This document shows, piece by piece, positions 18,878-27,528 of a stretch of 64,000 bases of DNA. Below the pieces are notes generated by a model. The model was not told the DNA's origin, did no database searches, and was given only the letters and a program-made list of their open reading frames with translations. Position numbers and translations under genes: made by a program. The stretch's first letter is position 1. Each line of letters opens with the position of its first letter. Origin of the DNA: a bacterium. Lineage in GTDB: Bacteria > UBP14 > UBA6098 > B30-G16. The stretch lies in contig JAUWMV010000012.1 of the NCBI GenBank assembly GCA_030613005.1, forward strand, positions 1 through 64,000, written 5' to 3'.

Positions 18878-19756
18878 TTATAATGTTTCCCAACCAAGTG
18901 CTTCAACATATGGATTAATCTTTTTAATTAAACCTTGAAGAACCTTACCGGGACCAATTTCTATGAATTTCTTTGCATCGTCTTTAATCATGTTTTCAAT
19001 AATATCAATCCATCGAACAGGATTAGTTAATTGCAAAACAAGATTATTTTTTATTTCTGTCGGGTCGGTTAAAAGTGTTCCAGTTACGTTAGAATAAAAA
19101 TTCATGTTAGGTTCATTGAACTTAATTTTCGCCAGAACCTTTTTCATTTCTTTCTGCGCTTCTAACATCAGAGGGGAATGGAAAGCACCGGATACATTAA
19201 GAGGTACGACTCGTTTTGCTCCTTTTTCTTTGAGAATTTCGCTTGCTTTATTCAGAAGTTGCTTTTCTCCACTTATAATGAATTGCTTAGGCGAATTGTA
19301 GTTGGCAATTTCTATAACACCTTGAGATTTGAGTGAATTAACGACATCTTGCACATTTTCAATCGATAATCCAAGAGGAGCAATCATTCCGCCTTCTTTA
19401 GCCTGAGCCATCAATCTACCTCGTTCAACTACAGCCATAAGTCCATCATCAAAAGTAATAGATTTAGCAGCCACAAGAGAAGAATACTCACCCAGCGAAT
19501 GCCCAGCTGAAAATTCGAATTTTTTGTCGATGATATTCAAAACTGCATACGAATGAGTGAAAATGCATGGTTGAGTGTATTGAGTCTGTGCTAATGTTGC
19601 TTTATCAGCATCAAAAGAAATCTCGTCAATTCTAAAACCTGCGATACGGTTTGCTTTATTATATATTTCTCGAACAACTGTATATTCATTGAAAAGATCT
19701 TTACCCATTCCCGGAAACTGCGATCCTTGTCCGGGAAATACGAATGCAGTAATCAT
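18878..19756 (-). CDS. fabD: Malonyl-CoA:ACP transacylase
   Basis: The 292-residue protein transfers malonyl groups from CoA to acyl carrier protein for fatty acid synthesis in the cytoplasm. It has the N-terminal VFPGQGSQFPGMGKDL, the nucleophile elbow GHSLGE (active Ser), the conserved Arg region in VVERGRLMA and the active His in SGAFHSPLM. I place the start at the ATG at 19756, because the upstream GTG at 19762 overlaps the GGGAG ribosome-binding site. It lies 23 bp after secA on the same strand and before leuC. The usual fab neighbours (fabH, fabG, acpP) are absent; accD, which makes its substrate, is divergently encoded on the other side of secA. Confidence 0.95.
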   Translation of the reverse strand: MITAFVFPGQGSQFPGMGKDLFNEYTVVREIYNKANRIAGFRIDEISFDADKATLAQTQYTQPCIFTHSYAVLNIIDKKFEFSAGHSLGEYSSLVAAKSITFDDGLMAVVERGRLMAQAKEGGMIAPLGLSIENVQDVVNSLKSQGVIEIANYNSPKQFIISGEKQLLNKASEILKEKGAKRVVPLNVSGAFHSPLMLEAQKEMKKVLAKIKFNEPNMNFYSNVTGTLLTDPTEIKNNLVLQLTNPVRWIDIIENMIKDDAKKFIEIGPGKVLQGLIKKINPYVEALGWETL

Positions 19757-19779
19757 AATCACTCCCTTTCACGGGAAAC

Positions 19780-22700
19780 TCAAACATTTTTTCCGCAGCA
19801 ATGTTTATATTTCTTACCTGACCCACATGGACACGGCTCGTTCCTGCCAATTTTCCTACCTTTTCTAATAGTTTGAGTTTTTTGAATCGGGCCCATTCTT
19901 GAGTTCTGTCTTCCTGGTGATTTTATTCCATGAGGAGATTGAAATTTGCTTTTCCTATCCTGTGAGCCGAGTAATTTCTGCGCCATTTGAGCGGATGCTG
20001 CTACACCATAACCATCCGATTCCTGATGTGTTATCCTTGTCGGTATGCGTCGTCTGGGTGCCTCTGGTAATGCAACCTGAGCGTGGAAAAACGTGTATAG
20101 AGTTTGTTTTCTTAGATCGTCCATAAGAATTCCAAATGCTTCGAAGGATTGCATCTTATATTCGACGATTGGGTCTTTTTGTGCATAAGCCATCAGATAA
20201 CTTGATTCTTTAATATCATCGAGTGATCTTAGATGTTCCATCCATAGGTTGTCAAGTGTTTTGAGCATAACCAATTTTTCGAGAAGCCTACAGTTTTCTT
20301 CGCTCAGAATGTATTCCTTCATGTTATAAGCCTTAATCGCAAGCTCATATAGTTCCTCGACAAGTGAATCGGATTCGTGTTCTGTATCCTCAGGATTATA
20401 TCGAAGAAGGAATACATTGGTAAATTCCTCTGAAAGACCTGCCCAATCCCAGCTTTCAGGTGGTCTTCTCGAGTCGGTGTAATTTTCTACAAGGAATTCA
20501 CAGAATTCAAAAATGAACTTTTTAAAATCTGGTTTAAGATTGTTGCCAAATAAAATTCGATGCCGCAGGGAATAGATAACCTCTCGGTGTTTATTCATAA
20601 CATCGTCATGTTCTAATGCGCGCTTTCTAATGGCGAAGTTTTGAATCTCAACGCGTTTCTGTGCACCTGCTATTTGCCTTGATATTATTGTATGCTCGAT
20701 GGGTTCACCTTCAGGAGGATTTAGTCGCTTAATCATATTGTATGCTCGATCACCGCCTGCATATAGGCGCATTAGGTCGTCCTGTAAAGAGACCATAAAC
20801 CTTGAGGACCCCGGGTCACCTTGTCGACCGGCTCGGCCTCGAAGCTGATTGTCGATTCTTCGAGCATTGTGTCTTTCCGTTCCAATTATATGTAAACCGC
20901 ATGGAACTCCTTTTTTTATACATTCTTTGGGATTTTCTGGACATGTCCATTGGTCTATTGTATGAGTTAGAAGTGCACATTTTGGTTTTGGGAAATTAAT
21001 ACGCTCAAAATTGCCTTTAGGAATTGATTCTGCCAGCACAAAACCGGAGGAACCGGAAAAAATAGCTACGTTACCAGCATTGGATAAATATTTGGCGATT
21101 GTATTAGGTGAATTTTCCCTTAGATTAAACTCTCTGAACTCAATACCCTCATATTTAGCTAATTCTGCAAGGTTGCGCAAAACCTCTCTGCTTTCCGTGA
21201 CTAACAAGAACGATTTACCTTCTTCGATTTCCTTTGCTATCCTTAAAAGAATCGGTTCGAAAACAAGTTTGTATGCCTTAACCAATCCCATGCCCAATTT
21301 AATGTCTGTACCTCTACCAGCCATGTTGGTAGCAATTGTCACAGCTCCCGGTTGGCCAGCAAGGGTAATTATATGCGCTTCCTTTTCGTGATACTTTGCA
21401 TTAAGGACTGAGTGCGGAATTTGTTTCCTTTTGAGCATTCTTGAGAGCATTTCTGAGACTTCTACGGAGACCGTACCAACTAGAACTGGTTGATTTCGCT
21501 TGTGATAGTAAGCAATATCATCGATTACCGAGTCAAATTTTTCCTTTCGTGTCAGATAAACCTGATCATTGCAATCTTCTCGTCTAACAGGACGATTTGT
21601 TGGTATAGATATAACCTCGAGTTTATAGATTTCCCAAAACTCAGAAGATTCAGTCAATGCTGTTCCAGTCATACCTGCAAGCTTTCGATACATTCTAAAA
21701 TAGTTTTGTATTGTAATAGTAGCATACGTTTGGGTTTCACCTTCAACATGAACACTTTCCTTAGCCTCGAGTGCCTGATGCAAACCCTCGGAGTATCTCC
21801 GTCCTGCCATAAGACGACCTGTGAACTCGTCAACTATAATAACTTTATCGTCCTGAACCACATAATCAACATCCTTTGCGAATAGCACATATCCTTTGAG
21901 AAGCTGTGAAATAGCATGGTTTATCTCGCTACGTTCGGCAAATCTTTTATTCAGCTTGCTCTTCATCTCTGTCATAACTTTTTCCGAAAGTTCCTCATTC
22001 CCTTCGATTTGAGAGAGTTCTTCTGCAATATCAGGGAGAGTGAATATTTCCGGATCCGCTTTGCTGAATCTGGCTAATTCATTTCTGCCTTTATCGGTGA
22101 GGTTTATAGAATGCTCAAACTCGTCGACAGCGAAGTATAATTTTTCATCTAATTCATTCATATTTTTGTCTCGAATGTGTATTGCTTCTTCATGATTTAT
22201 AGATTTAAGAATATCCGGTTCTTTAATTAGTTTTAAGAACTGTGGGTTTTTGGGATTGCTACGCTTAACCATAAGAAGTTGAGTTGCAGCTTTAGCTTTT
22301 ATACTGTCAGCATCGCCACCTTTTCCTTCAGTTTCGAGTGTTTTTGATTTAGCCCAGAACTGTCGGGATTCATTAATGAGCGAAGCAGATTCTCTGCTTT
22401 GAGCTGAGACTATATGTCTAACAGCAGAATTCCACTTTTTAAAATGTTCTGAAATCGTACTTTGAACGGGTCCAGAAATAATTAGAGGAGTTCTTGCTTC
22501 GTCAATAAGAATTGAATCAACCTCATCGATAATGGCGTAATATAATTCACGTTGAACAACACCTTTTGGTGAAATTGCCATATTATCTCTCAGATAATCA
22601 AAGCCGAAAGCATTATTTGTACCGTAAACGATATCTTTGCAATATTGAGCTCTTCTTTCCGGGGTATGAGGTTGAATACCCTCGTGAATAACTCCAACAG

Positions 22701-23427
22701 TGATCCCTAGGAAGTTATAGATCATGTCCATCCATTGAGCGTCACGACGAGCAAGGTAGTCATTCACTGTAACAAGATGGACACCTTTACCAGGTGGTAC
22801 AATTTCACCTTCCTCACTCTCAAACGGTTGGAAATCCCATTTTGAAATATCTTCACCGTAGAATTTAATAGCGATTTCAACCCATTTGTGGTTTAATGCT
22901 AAGGCATTAAGATACAGCGGCATTGTAGCAACAAGGGTTTTGCCTTCACCTGTGGCCATTTCTGTAACTCTACCTTGATGAAGTATAGTTGCACCAATTA
23001 GCTGCACATCGAATGGAACCATGTCCCATACGAGCTTTTCGCCCATTATGTTAAATTCGGTTCCAATAAGTTTCTGACACGTTGCTTTAACTGCGGCAAA
23101 GGCTTCTGGCAGCAATTCTTCAAGAAAGGATTGTTCTATTTCGAAGATTTCATTATCGATTTGCTCACGTCTATACATTAAATTCACTAGTTCATCAGAT
23201 TCCTCGAGTTGTTCTATTTCTTTATCGATTTCTATTAGTTTCAAGTGAAGGTGTAAAGTTTGTTCTGTGATTCTTCTCCTGAATTGAATAGTTTGGTTTT
23301 TGAATTCGTCATCGGGTAATTCTATGAATTCAGTGTAAAGGTCGTTAATAGTATCAACAATTGGGTCGATTTTTTTTGTTTGACGTTCAGATGCTGTTCC
23401 GAATACTTTTTCTAAAATTTTTTTCAA
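19780..23427 (-). CDS. secA: Preprotein translocase ATPase SecA, enlarged form
   Basis: The 1215-residue protein is far longer than the usual 830-900. Core motifs are present: Walker A MATGEGKT (Lys163), IIDEVDSILIDEARTPLIISG, AGMTGTALTE, IATNMAGRGTDIKLG and the arginine-finger region QLRGRAGRQGDPGSSRF. The C-terminus has a SEC-C zinc motif (CPCGSGKKYKHCC). Extra sequence lies in four places: a coiled segment at about 53-105, about 35 residues after Walker A, an expanded preprotein-crosslinking region, and about 115 residues between GRGTDIKLG and CGLHIIGTERH. Insertions at such sites are known in Bacteroidetes-type SecA. The start is a TTG with a strong GGAGGGG site. It drives Sec-dependent export of the many signal-peptide proteins in this window. 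Confidence 0.95.
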   Translation of the reverse strand: MKKILEKVFGTASERQTKKIDPIVDTINDLYTEFIELPDDEFKNQTIQFRRRITEQTLHLHLKLIEIDKEIEQLEESDELVNLMYRREQIDNEIFEIEQSFLEELLPEAFAAVKATCQKLIGTEFNIMGEKLVWDMVPFDVQLIGATILHQGRVTEMATGEGKTLVATMPLYLNALALNHKWVEIAIKFYGEDISKWDFQPFESEEGEIVPPGKGVHLVTVNDYLARRDAQWMDMIYNFLGITVGVIHEGIQPHTPERRAQYCKDIVYGTNNAFGFDYLRDNMAISPKGVVQRELYYAIIDEVDSILIDEARTPLIISGPVQSTISEHFKKWNSAVRHIVSAQSRESASLINESRQFWAKSKTLETEGKGGDADSIKAKAATQLLMVKRSNPKNPQFLKLIKEPDILKSINHEEAIHIRDKNMNELDEKLYFAVDEFEHSINLTDKGRNELARFSKADPEIFTLPDIAEELSQIEGNEELSEKVMTEMKSKLNKRFAERSEINHAISQLLKGYVLFAKDVDYVVQDDKVIIVDEFTGRLMAGRRYSEGLHQALEAKESVHVEGETQTYATITIQNYFRMYRKLAGMTGTALTESSEFWEIYKLEVISIPTNRPVRREDCNDQVYLTRKEKFDSVIDDIAYYHKRNQPVLVGTVSVEVSEMLSRMLKRKQIPHSVLNAKYHEKEAHIITLAGQPGAVTIATNMAGRGTDIKLGMGLVKAYKLVFEPILLRIAKEIEEGKSFLLVTESREVLRNLAELAKYEGIEFREFNLRENSPNTIAKYLSNAGNVAIFSGSSGFVLAESIPKGNFERINFPKPKCALLTHTIDQWTCPENPKECIKKGVPCGLHIIGTERHNARRIDNQLRGRAGRQGDPGSSRFMVSLQDDLMRLYAGGDRAYNMIKRLNPPEGEPIEHTIISRQIAGAQKRVEIQNFAIRKRALEHDDVMNKHREVIYSLRHRILFGNNLKPDFKKFIFEFCEFLVENYTDSRRPPESWDWAGLSEEFTNVFLLRYNPEDTEHESDSLVEELYELAIKAYNMKEYILSEENCRLLEKLVMLKTLDNLWMEHLRSLDDIKESSYLMAYAQKDPIVEYKMQSFEAFGILMDDLRKQTLYTFFHAQVALPEAPRRRIPTRITHQESDGYGVAASAQMAQKLLGSQDRKSKFQSPHGIKSPGRQNSRMGPIQKTQTIRKGRKIGRNEPCPCGSGKKYKHCCGKNV

Positions 23428-23523
23428 ATCCCCTCCATATTCTTTTTACATCAACTATATAAAATAAACAATTATTCCTTAAGCTTCAAACTTAATTTAT
23501 AAATTCTATTATGTGATATAAAA

Positions 23524-23539
23524 TTCAGGTTAGCCTGAA
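23524..23539. promoter_or_regulatory. Small inverted repeat upstream of accD
   Basis: TTCAGG and CCTGAA form a perfect 6-bp inverted repeat around TTAG, in the 150-bp divergent region between secA and accD. It sits just before a TTGACA (23545-23550) that is 18 bp from TATTGT (23569-23574). It could be an operator. The TATTGT box would place the transcription start inside the accD start codon, so the promoter assignment is doubtful. Confidence 0.3.
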
Positions 23540-23578
23540 ACATCTTGACAAATTACGTTTTGAAAAAATATTGTGGTT

Positions 23579-24457
23579 ATGATATGGTTTAAGAAAAGGA
23601 ATTCTAAATTAACTTCTCAACAACTCAAAGATATTCCCGAGGGTCTTTGGATCAAGTGCGATTCATGTGGGGAAATTATCTATAAAAAAAAGTTAGATAG
23701 AAACCTTTGGGTTTGTCCAAATTGCAATTTCCACTTCAAAGTTACAAGCAATTATTATTTAAGAATTGTTTTGGACGAGGGTACATTTGAGATATTCGAC
23801 GAAAATATTCGGTCAACTGATCCCATGAAATTTAAGGATCGGAAAAAATATTCCGATCGTATTAAGGCTTATTCTAACAAATTGTCGATAACAGAAGCGG
23901 TAGTCGTCGGTCTTGGAAAGATTGACAATATACCTGTGAGCATCGGTGTTATGGATTTCCGATTTATTGGTGGAAGTATGGGGTCTGTTGTCGGCGAAAG
24001 AGTTGCCAGAGCTATTGAACGAGCTATTGATAAGTGTATTCCTCTGGTAATTATCTCAGCCTCCGGTGGTGCAAGAATGCAAGAGAGTATTTTATCGCTT
24101 ATGCAAATGGCAAAGACTGGAGCTTTGCTATCCAAACTGGATGATGCGGGTTTGCCTTACATATCTGTTCTGACTAATCCAACAACAGCTGGGGTTATGG
24201 CGAGTTATGCCTCTCTTGGAGATATTATAATTGCTGAACCTAAAGCTCTTCTTGGCTTTGCTGGTCCAAGGGTTATTCAACAGACAATAGGTGAGGAGCT
24301 ACCACCAGGTTTTCAAAGTTCTGAATTTTTTAGAGAACATGGGTTTGTTGATAAAATTGTTTCAAGAGCTGAACTAAGAAGGACAATCGCCCAAGTGCTA
24401 AGATATCTTTACAGACCTGCAGATACCATTAAATCGAAGATTTTCGATAATGAGTAA
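23579..24457 (+). CDS. accD: Acetyl-CoA carboxylase carboxyltransferase subunit beta
   Basis: The 292-residue protein has the N-terminal zinc finger (CDSCGEIIY and CPNCNFHF), preceded by the standard PEGLWIKC. The crotonase-fold carboxyltransferase core includes FRFIGGSMGSVVGE, SASGGARMQE, NPTTAGVMASYA and LLGFAGPRVI. With AccA it transfers the carboxyl group from carboxybiotin to acetyl-CoA, the first step of fatty acid synthesis. I chose the ATG at 23579 (MIWFKK), which matches the family start; a GTG at 23573 is possible. No clear ribosome-binding site is seen, and a TTGACA/TATTGT pair lies so close that a leaderless mRNA is possible. accA is not adjacent. Confidence 0.95.
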   Translation: MIWFKKRNSKLTSQQLKDIPEGLWIKCDSCGEIIYKKKLDRNLWVCPNCNFHFKVTSNYYLRIVLDEGTFEIFDENIRSTDPMKFKDRKKYSDRIKAYSNKLSITEAVVVGLGKIDNIPVSIGVMDFRFIGGSMGSVVGERVARAIERAIDKCIPLVIISASGGARMQESILSLMQMAKTGALLSKLDDAGLPYISVLTNPTTAGVMASYASLGDIIIAEPKALLGFAGPRVIQQTIGEELPPGFQSSEFFREHGFVDKIVSRAELRRTIAQVLRYLYRPADTIKSKIFDNE

Positions 24458-24521
24458 TTTTTATTTTCCTAATATTGCTAGTTTATTTTAGTGGCGTTTT
24501 GTTAAGCGATATTGATGAAAT

Positions 24522-25130
24522 TCACAGATTTTTATTTAGAAATAAACCCTTCAAAATTTCTTTTATTTGATTAAATGCTATATAGCGATGACTTATTCTG
24601 TTTTTCTCTTCAAATGAGATTTCTGCAACAGTTTTTCCAATTGGTAACTCGAAAATTGGGTCGTAACCAAAACCTGCTTTTCCCCTTGGCTCTTTAACTA
24701 TTTCACCGCTTAGTTCTCCCTTTGCAATATAAATCAGTTTATTTGGAAGCAATAGAACTGCAGTACACACGAATTTTGCATTGCGCATATTTTCGGGTAT
24801 ATCTTTCATATTATCAAGCAGTTTTAGATTGTTCTCTTTGTCAGTACTTAAAGGTCCTGCGTATCTTGATGAGTATATACCAGGTTCACCGATAAGAGCA
24901 TTGACTATTAAGCCGCTATCGTCGGCAAGGGAAGGCAGACCGGTTACTTTAAGAAAAAAATTTGCTTTAATACATGCATTTTTTACGAATGTGATGCCAT
25001 CCTCTAAAGGATGTTCCTCACATAGGTTACCTCCAAATAGGAGTGCAATATGTTCCTGTAAAGGGTGTAGTATTTTACATATTTCCCTATATTTATTAAG
25101 ATTATGGGTAGCAATAACAAGTTGTTGCAT
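24522..25130 (-). CDS. rdgB: XTP/dITP pyrophosphatase (RdgB/HAM1 family)
   Basis: The 202-residue protein has the usual family length. The N-terminal VIATHNLNKYREI binds the triphosphate, and LPSLADDSGLIVNAL, PGIYSSRYAG, GKAGFGYDPIFELP and the C-terminal ISHRYIAF are the standard signature blocks. It hydrolyses deaminated purine nucleotides (XTP, dITP, ITP) to monophosphates and keeps them out of DNA and RNA. It is transcribed on its own toward accD. No strong ribosome-binding site was noted, and a tRNA gene lies about 170 bp upstream on the same strand. Confidence 0.93.
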   Translation of the reverse strand: MQQLVIATHNLNKYREICKILHPLQEHIALLFGGNLCEEHPLEDGITFVKNACIKANFFLKVTGLPSLADDSGLIVNALIGEPGIYSSRYAGPLSTDKENNLKLLDNMKDIPENMRNAKFVCTAVLLLPNKLIYIAKGELSGEIVKEPRGKAGFGYDPIFELPIGKTVAEISFEEKNRISHRYIAFNQIKEILKGLFLNKNL

Positions 25131-25300
25131 CTATACTCCTAATATCGATACTCCCAATAGTAATTCAGATAATTTAAGAATATGTTTAGTATTTGTTAAA
25201 TTAAATTTATTATTACATATGTACTTTCTTAATTCCTAAGATTATTTTAGATAAAATTATCATAAAATAGCATTTATGACAGCTTTTTATAAGAAAAAAA

Positions 25301-25372
25301 CAGCGGTACGGGGAATCGAACCCCGGTTTGATGGCTGAGAACCACCCGTCCTAACCACTAGACGATACCGCC
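25301..25372 (-). tRNA. tRNA-Glu (anticodon CTC)
   Basis: A full cloverleaf folds on the minus strand. The acceptor is GGCGGTA/TACCGCT with a G-U first pair. The D arm is GTCTAGTGGTTAGGAC, the anticodon loop TTCTCAG gives CTC, and the T arm is GGGGTTCGATTCCCC. The encoded 3' end does not include CCA (discriminator G, then TTTTT). It reads GAG codons. Confidence 0.95.
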
Positions 25373-25382
25373 GATTCCCAAT

Positions 25383-25410
25383 AACCTATTGTTGCGGTAT
25401 AAGTTGTCAA
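25383..25410 (-). promoter_or_regulatory. Probable promoter of tRNA-Glu
   Basis: On the minus strand, TTGACA (25410-25405) is separated by 16 bp from TAGGTT (25388-25383), and the tRNA 5' end begins ten bases later. The -35 is perfect; the -10 is weak. Confidence 0.5.
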
Positions 25411-25417
25411 GAGAAAA

Positions 25418-27358
25418 CTAATCTATAAATTCCCACCCGATTCCAAAATACATGTTTCTCCCCATAGTTTTTCTACCATCGAACGTCTCAACTTTGACAT
25501 CGGTCAAATTCTTAACATTAAAGAACAATTCAATGAGCTTATACTTAGCTGATAAGTTCCCATCAATCATGAAACCCGGAGTTATAGATTTCTCTTCAAA
25601 ATTCACTGTCCGTTTGAATTGCCCTACATATTTATTGTTAAGTCTTAATCCCAACTTGAGATCATTGTCTAATCCTACAATCTTAAAATCGATTGGTATG
25701 GTGAAATAATGTGTTGGTCTTTCGGGAAGTGCATTATCCGAATCGTCCACAGCGGAAAGATAAGTATATGAAGCTCCGATAGATATATAATCTAGTAAGT
25801 TATATTTTAGGTTTATATTTAAACCGATTATTTTTGCATCAGAGATATTTTGCGGTTCCCAAATTGCTGAATCTGCTTCACCTGAGACTGCGATATAATT
25901 AAAACTCCAATCTATAAGATCAGCATAATTTGTTAGAAAAAGAGTTATTGCTGCCAGTTTAATTTCGTCTTCTACCCCAGCTGAGATTGACGAAGAAAAC
26001 GACTTTTCAGGTCCAATGTTTTCGTTTCCCCTCGATACATTAATTAATGTATCCAAACTTAACGTATCACCTGTAACCGAATCAACCACAGGAGTGATTA
26101 TTTTAAAGATTTCCGGACCCCACCATAGATCGTTAGGAGTAGGAGTTCTAAAACCTGTTCCGGCTGTAGCGGATGCGAAAATGTTACTCCCAAAGTCTCG
26201 TCGAATCCCGAAACCTCCGCTCAAACCTGAATTAGCATCGATATCTTTGTCATAACGGATAGAGACGACACTCTGAAAGTTTTCAAAGTTTATATCACTT
26301 TGTATCCCAAATGCAATTTCATTTAACCCGTGATGTTCTCCGCTTTGAGTGCTTTCTAAGGATAAATTGCGAGTTTGCATAAATATCGTCGGACTAAAAG
26401 CACCAATTCGTTTGCTTCCACGAATATCAACTAAGGAGACATCTGCATTATGCTTAGATTCCGACCATATTGTAGAGTATTTCTGCCTATATTTTTCGTA
26501 TTGTCCGCTAACACGTAAAACAATATCGTTCATTATGAGATTCAAATGAATTGCACCTAAGTCGAATTCGTCTCGTTGTTTTCCAAGAGAACCAAAAGAA
26601 AATTGATTAATCTGTCCTCGATGCGATTGACCGAAAAGTTCAATCTGAATTTTCTGTGTAATATCAGTCGTGATTTTTGCTGTTATGTCCTCAAATTCAG
26701 AGACTTCATCTTTAATTTCGCCATCAGTGTCAAGTTTTGTCCCGCCGATATGTATTGAAGCAATATTAAAAAAATTGTTAATCATATCAACAGAAAGTCG
26801 TTCCAAATTGTTATCGCCTTTTATATAATCTATTTTGGTTTTGGCACCTGAGAGATCGCAAAATCCAGTTACGAAATTTATACCACCAGCCATACCTCCT
26901 GTGCCATACAATGAGGACCAAGATCCAGTAATCAGTTCTATTCTAGATATTGCAGGAATTGTAAACCAGTTAAGATCGAATACCCCGAGCTGTGGAAAAG
27001 AAACCGGTAAACCGTCGATAAGAACTTTCTGGTGTGACATCGTTCCACCTCTGATCAAAGGTGAGCTTACACTTCCAATTAATGAACTTTCCTTTGTATA
27101 TAAACCTGTAGCAGAATTTAAAGCATCTACGATAGTAATTGGATGAATTTGATCGATTGTGCTATCGAGGACTATGTGAGCATCCGAGCAATATTTGAGA
27201 ACTGGACTCTTAACAAACAAATCGTCATAAACTGTTAGTAATTTACCTTCGAACGTTGACAACTTTTGTTCTGTGGTATCTTTAAAGCCAAGGCTATCAT
27301 CTTGTGCATGACAAACAACCAAAAGGGAACTTAATATTATAATAGAAATTATTTTCAT
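25418..27358 (-). CDS. TonB-dependent outer-membrane receptor (BtuB-like)
   Basis: The 646-residue protein has a signal peptide (about 1-18). The plug domain is at about 60-165, including DALNSATGLYTKE, PLIRGGTMSHQKVLIDGLPV and the SRIELITGSWSSLYG-type block that is diagnostic of TonB-dependent receptors. A beta-barrel of repeated amphipathic strands follows to a C-terminal aromatic strand (NMYFGIGWEFID). The short length, the lack of a carboxypeptidase-like N-terminal domain and FRTPTPNDLWWGP resemble vitamin B12 or iron-siderophore type receptors rather than SusC. The ligand is unknown. I looked for a cobalamin riboswitch in the 170-bp leader and saw none. It stands alone, with no ABC importer or SusD partner nearby. 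A CTTGGAGGT site precedes the ATG. Confidence 0.9.
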   Translation of the reverse strand: MKIISIIILSSLLVVCHAQDDSLGFKDTTEQKLSTFEGKLLTVYDDLFVKSPVLKYCSDAHIVLDSTIDQIHPITIVDALNSATGLYTKESSLIGSVSSPLIRGGTMSHQKVLIDGLPVSFPQLGVFDLNWFTIPAISRIELITGSWSSLYGTGGMAGGINFVTGFCDLSGAKTKIDYIKGDNNLERLSVDMINNFFNIASIHIGGTKLDTDGEIKDEVSEFEDITAKITTDITQKIQIELFGQSHRGQINQFSFGSLGKQRDEFDLGAIHLNLIMNDIVLRVSGQYEKYRQKYSTIWSESKHNADVSLVDIRGSKRIGAFSPTIFMQTRNLSLESTQSGEHHGLNEIAFGIQSDINFENFQSVVSIRYDKDIDANSGLSGGFGIRRDFGSNIFASATAGTGFRTPTPNDLWWGPEIFKIITPVVDSVTGDTLSLDTLINVSRGNENIGPEKSFSSSISAGVEDEIKLAAITLFLTNYADLIDWSFNYIAVSGEADSAIWEPQNISDAKIIGLNINLKYNLLDYISIGASYTYLSAVDDSDNALPERPTHYFTIPIDFKIVGLDNDLKLGLRLNNKYVGQFKRTVNFEEKSITPGFMIDGNLSAKYKLIELFFNVKNLTDVKVETFDGRKTMGRNMYFGIGWEFID

Positions 27359-27445
27359 TTTACCTCCAAGTTTTAGGTTATAAAAGAATAATATAAATTT
27401 TTATTGTCAAGAGAAAAATCACAATATGTTGTGTTGAATAGAAAT

Positions 27446-27469
27446 TATACCACTATATATTGTGGTGTA
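27446..27469. repeat. Inverted repeat in the divergent region between the TonB receptor and the acetyltransferase
   Basis: ACCAC (27449-27453) pairs with GTGGT (27462-27466) and extends outward by T-G, A-T and T-A pairs, around an 8-bp A+T core. It lies between two divergent genes and could be an operator. There is no other support. Confidence 0.35.
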
Positions 27470-27528
27470 CGTTCTATTAGCAAAACAAATCTATTGATAA
27501 ATCGATACACATTTATTATATTAGTTTA

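Noticed and set aside
27359-27528. Cobalamin riboswitch upstream of the BtuB-like receptor
   Set aside because: The leader is short and A+T-rich; none of the conserved cobalamin riboswitch boxes were seen.
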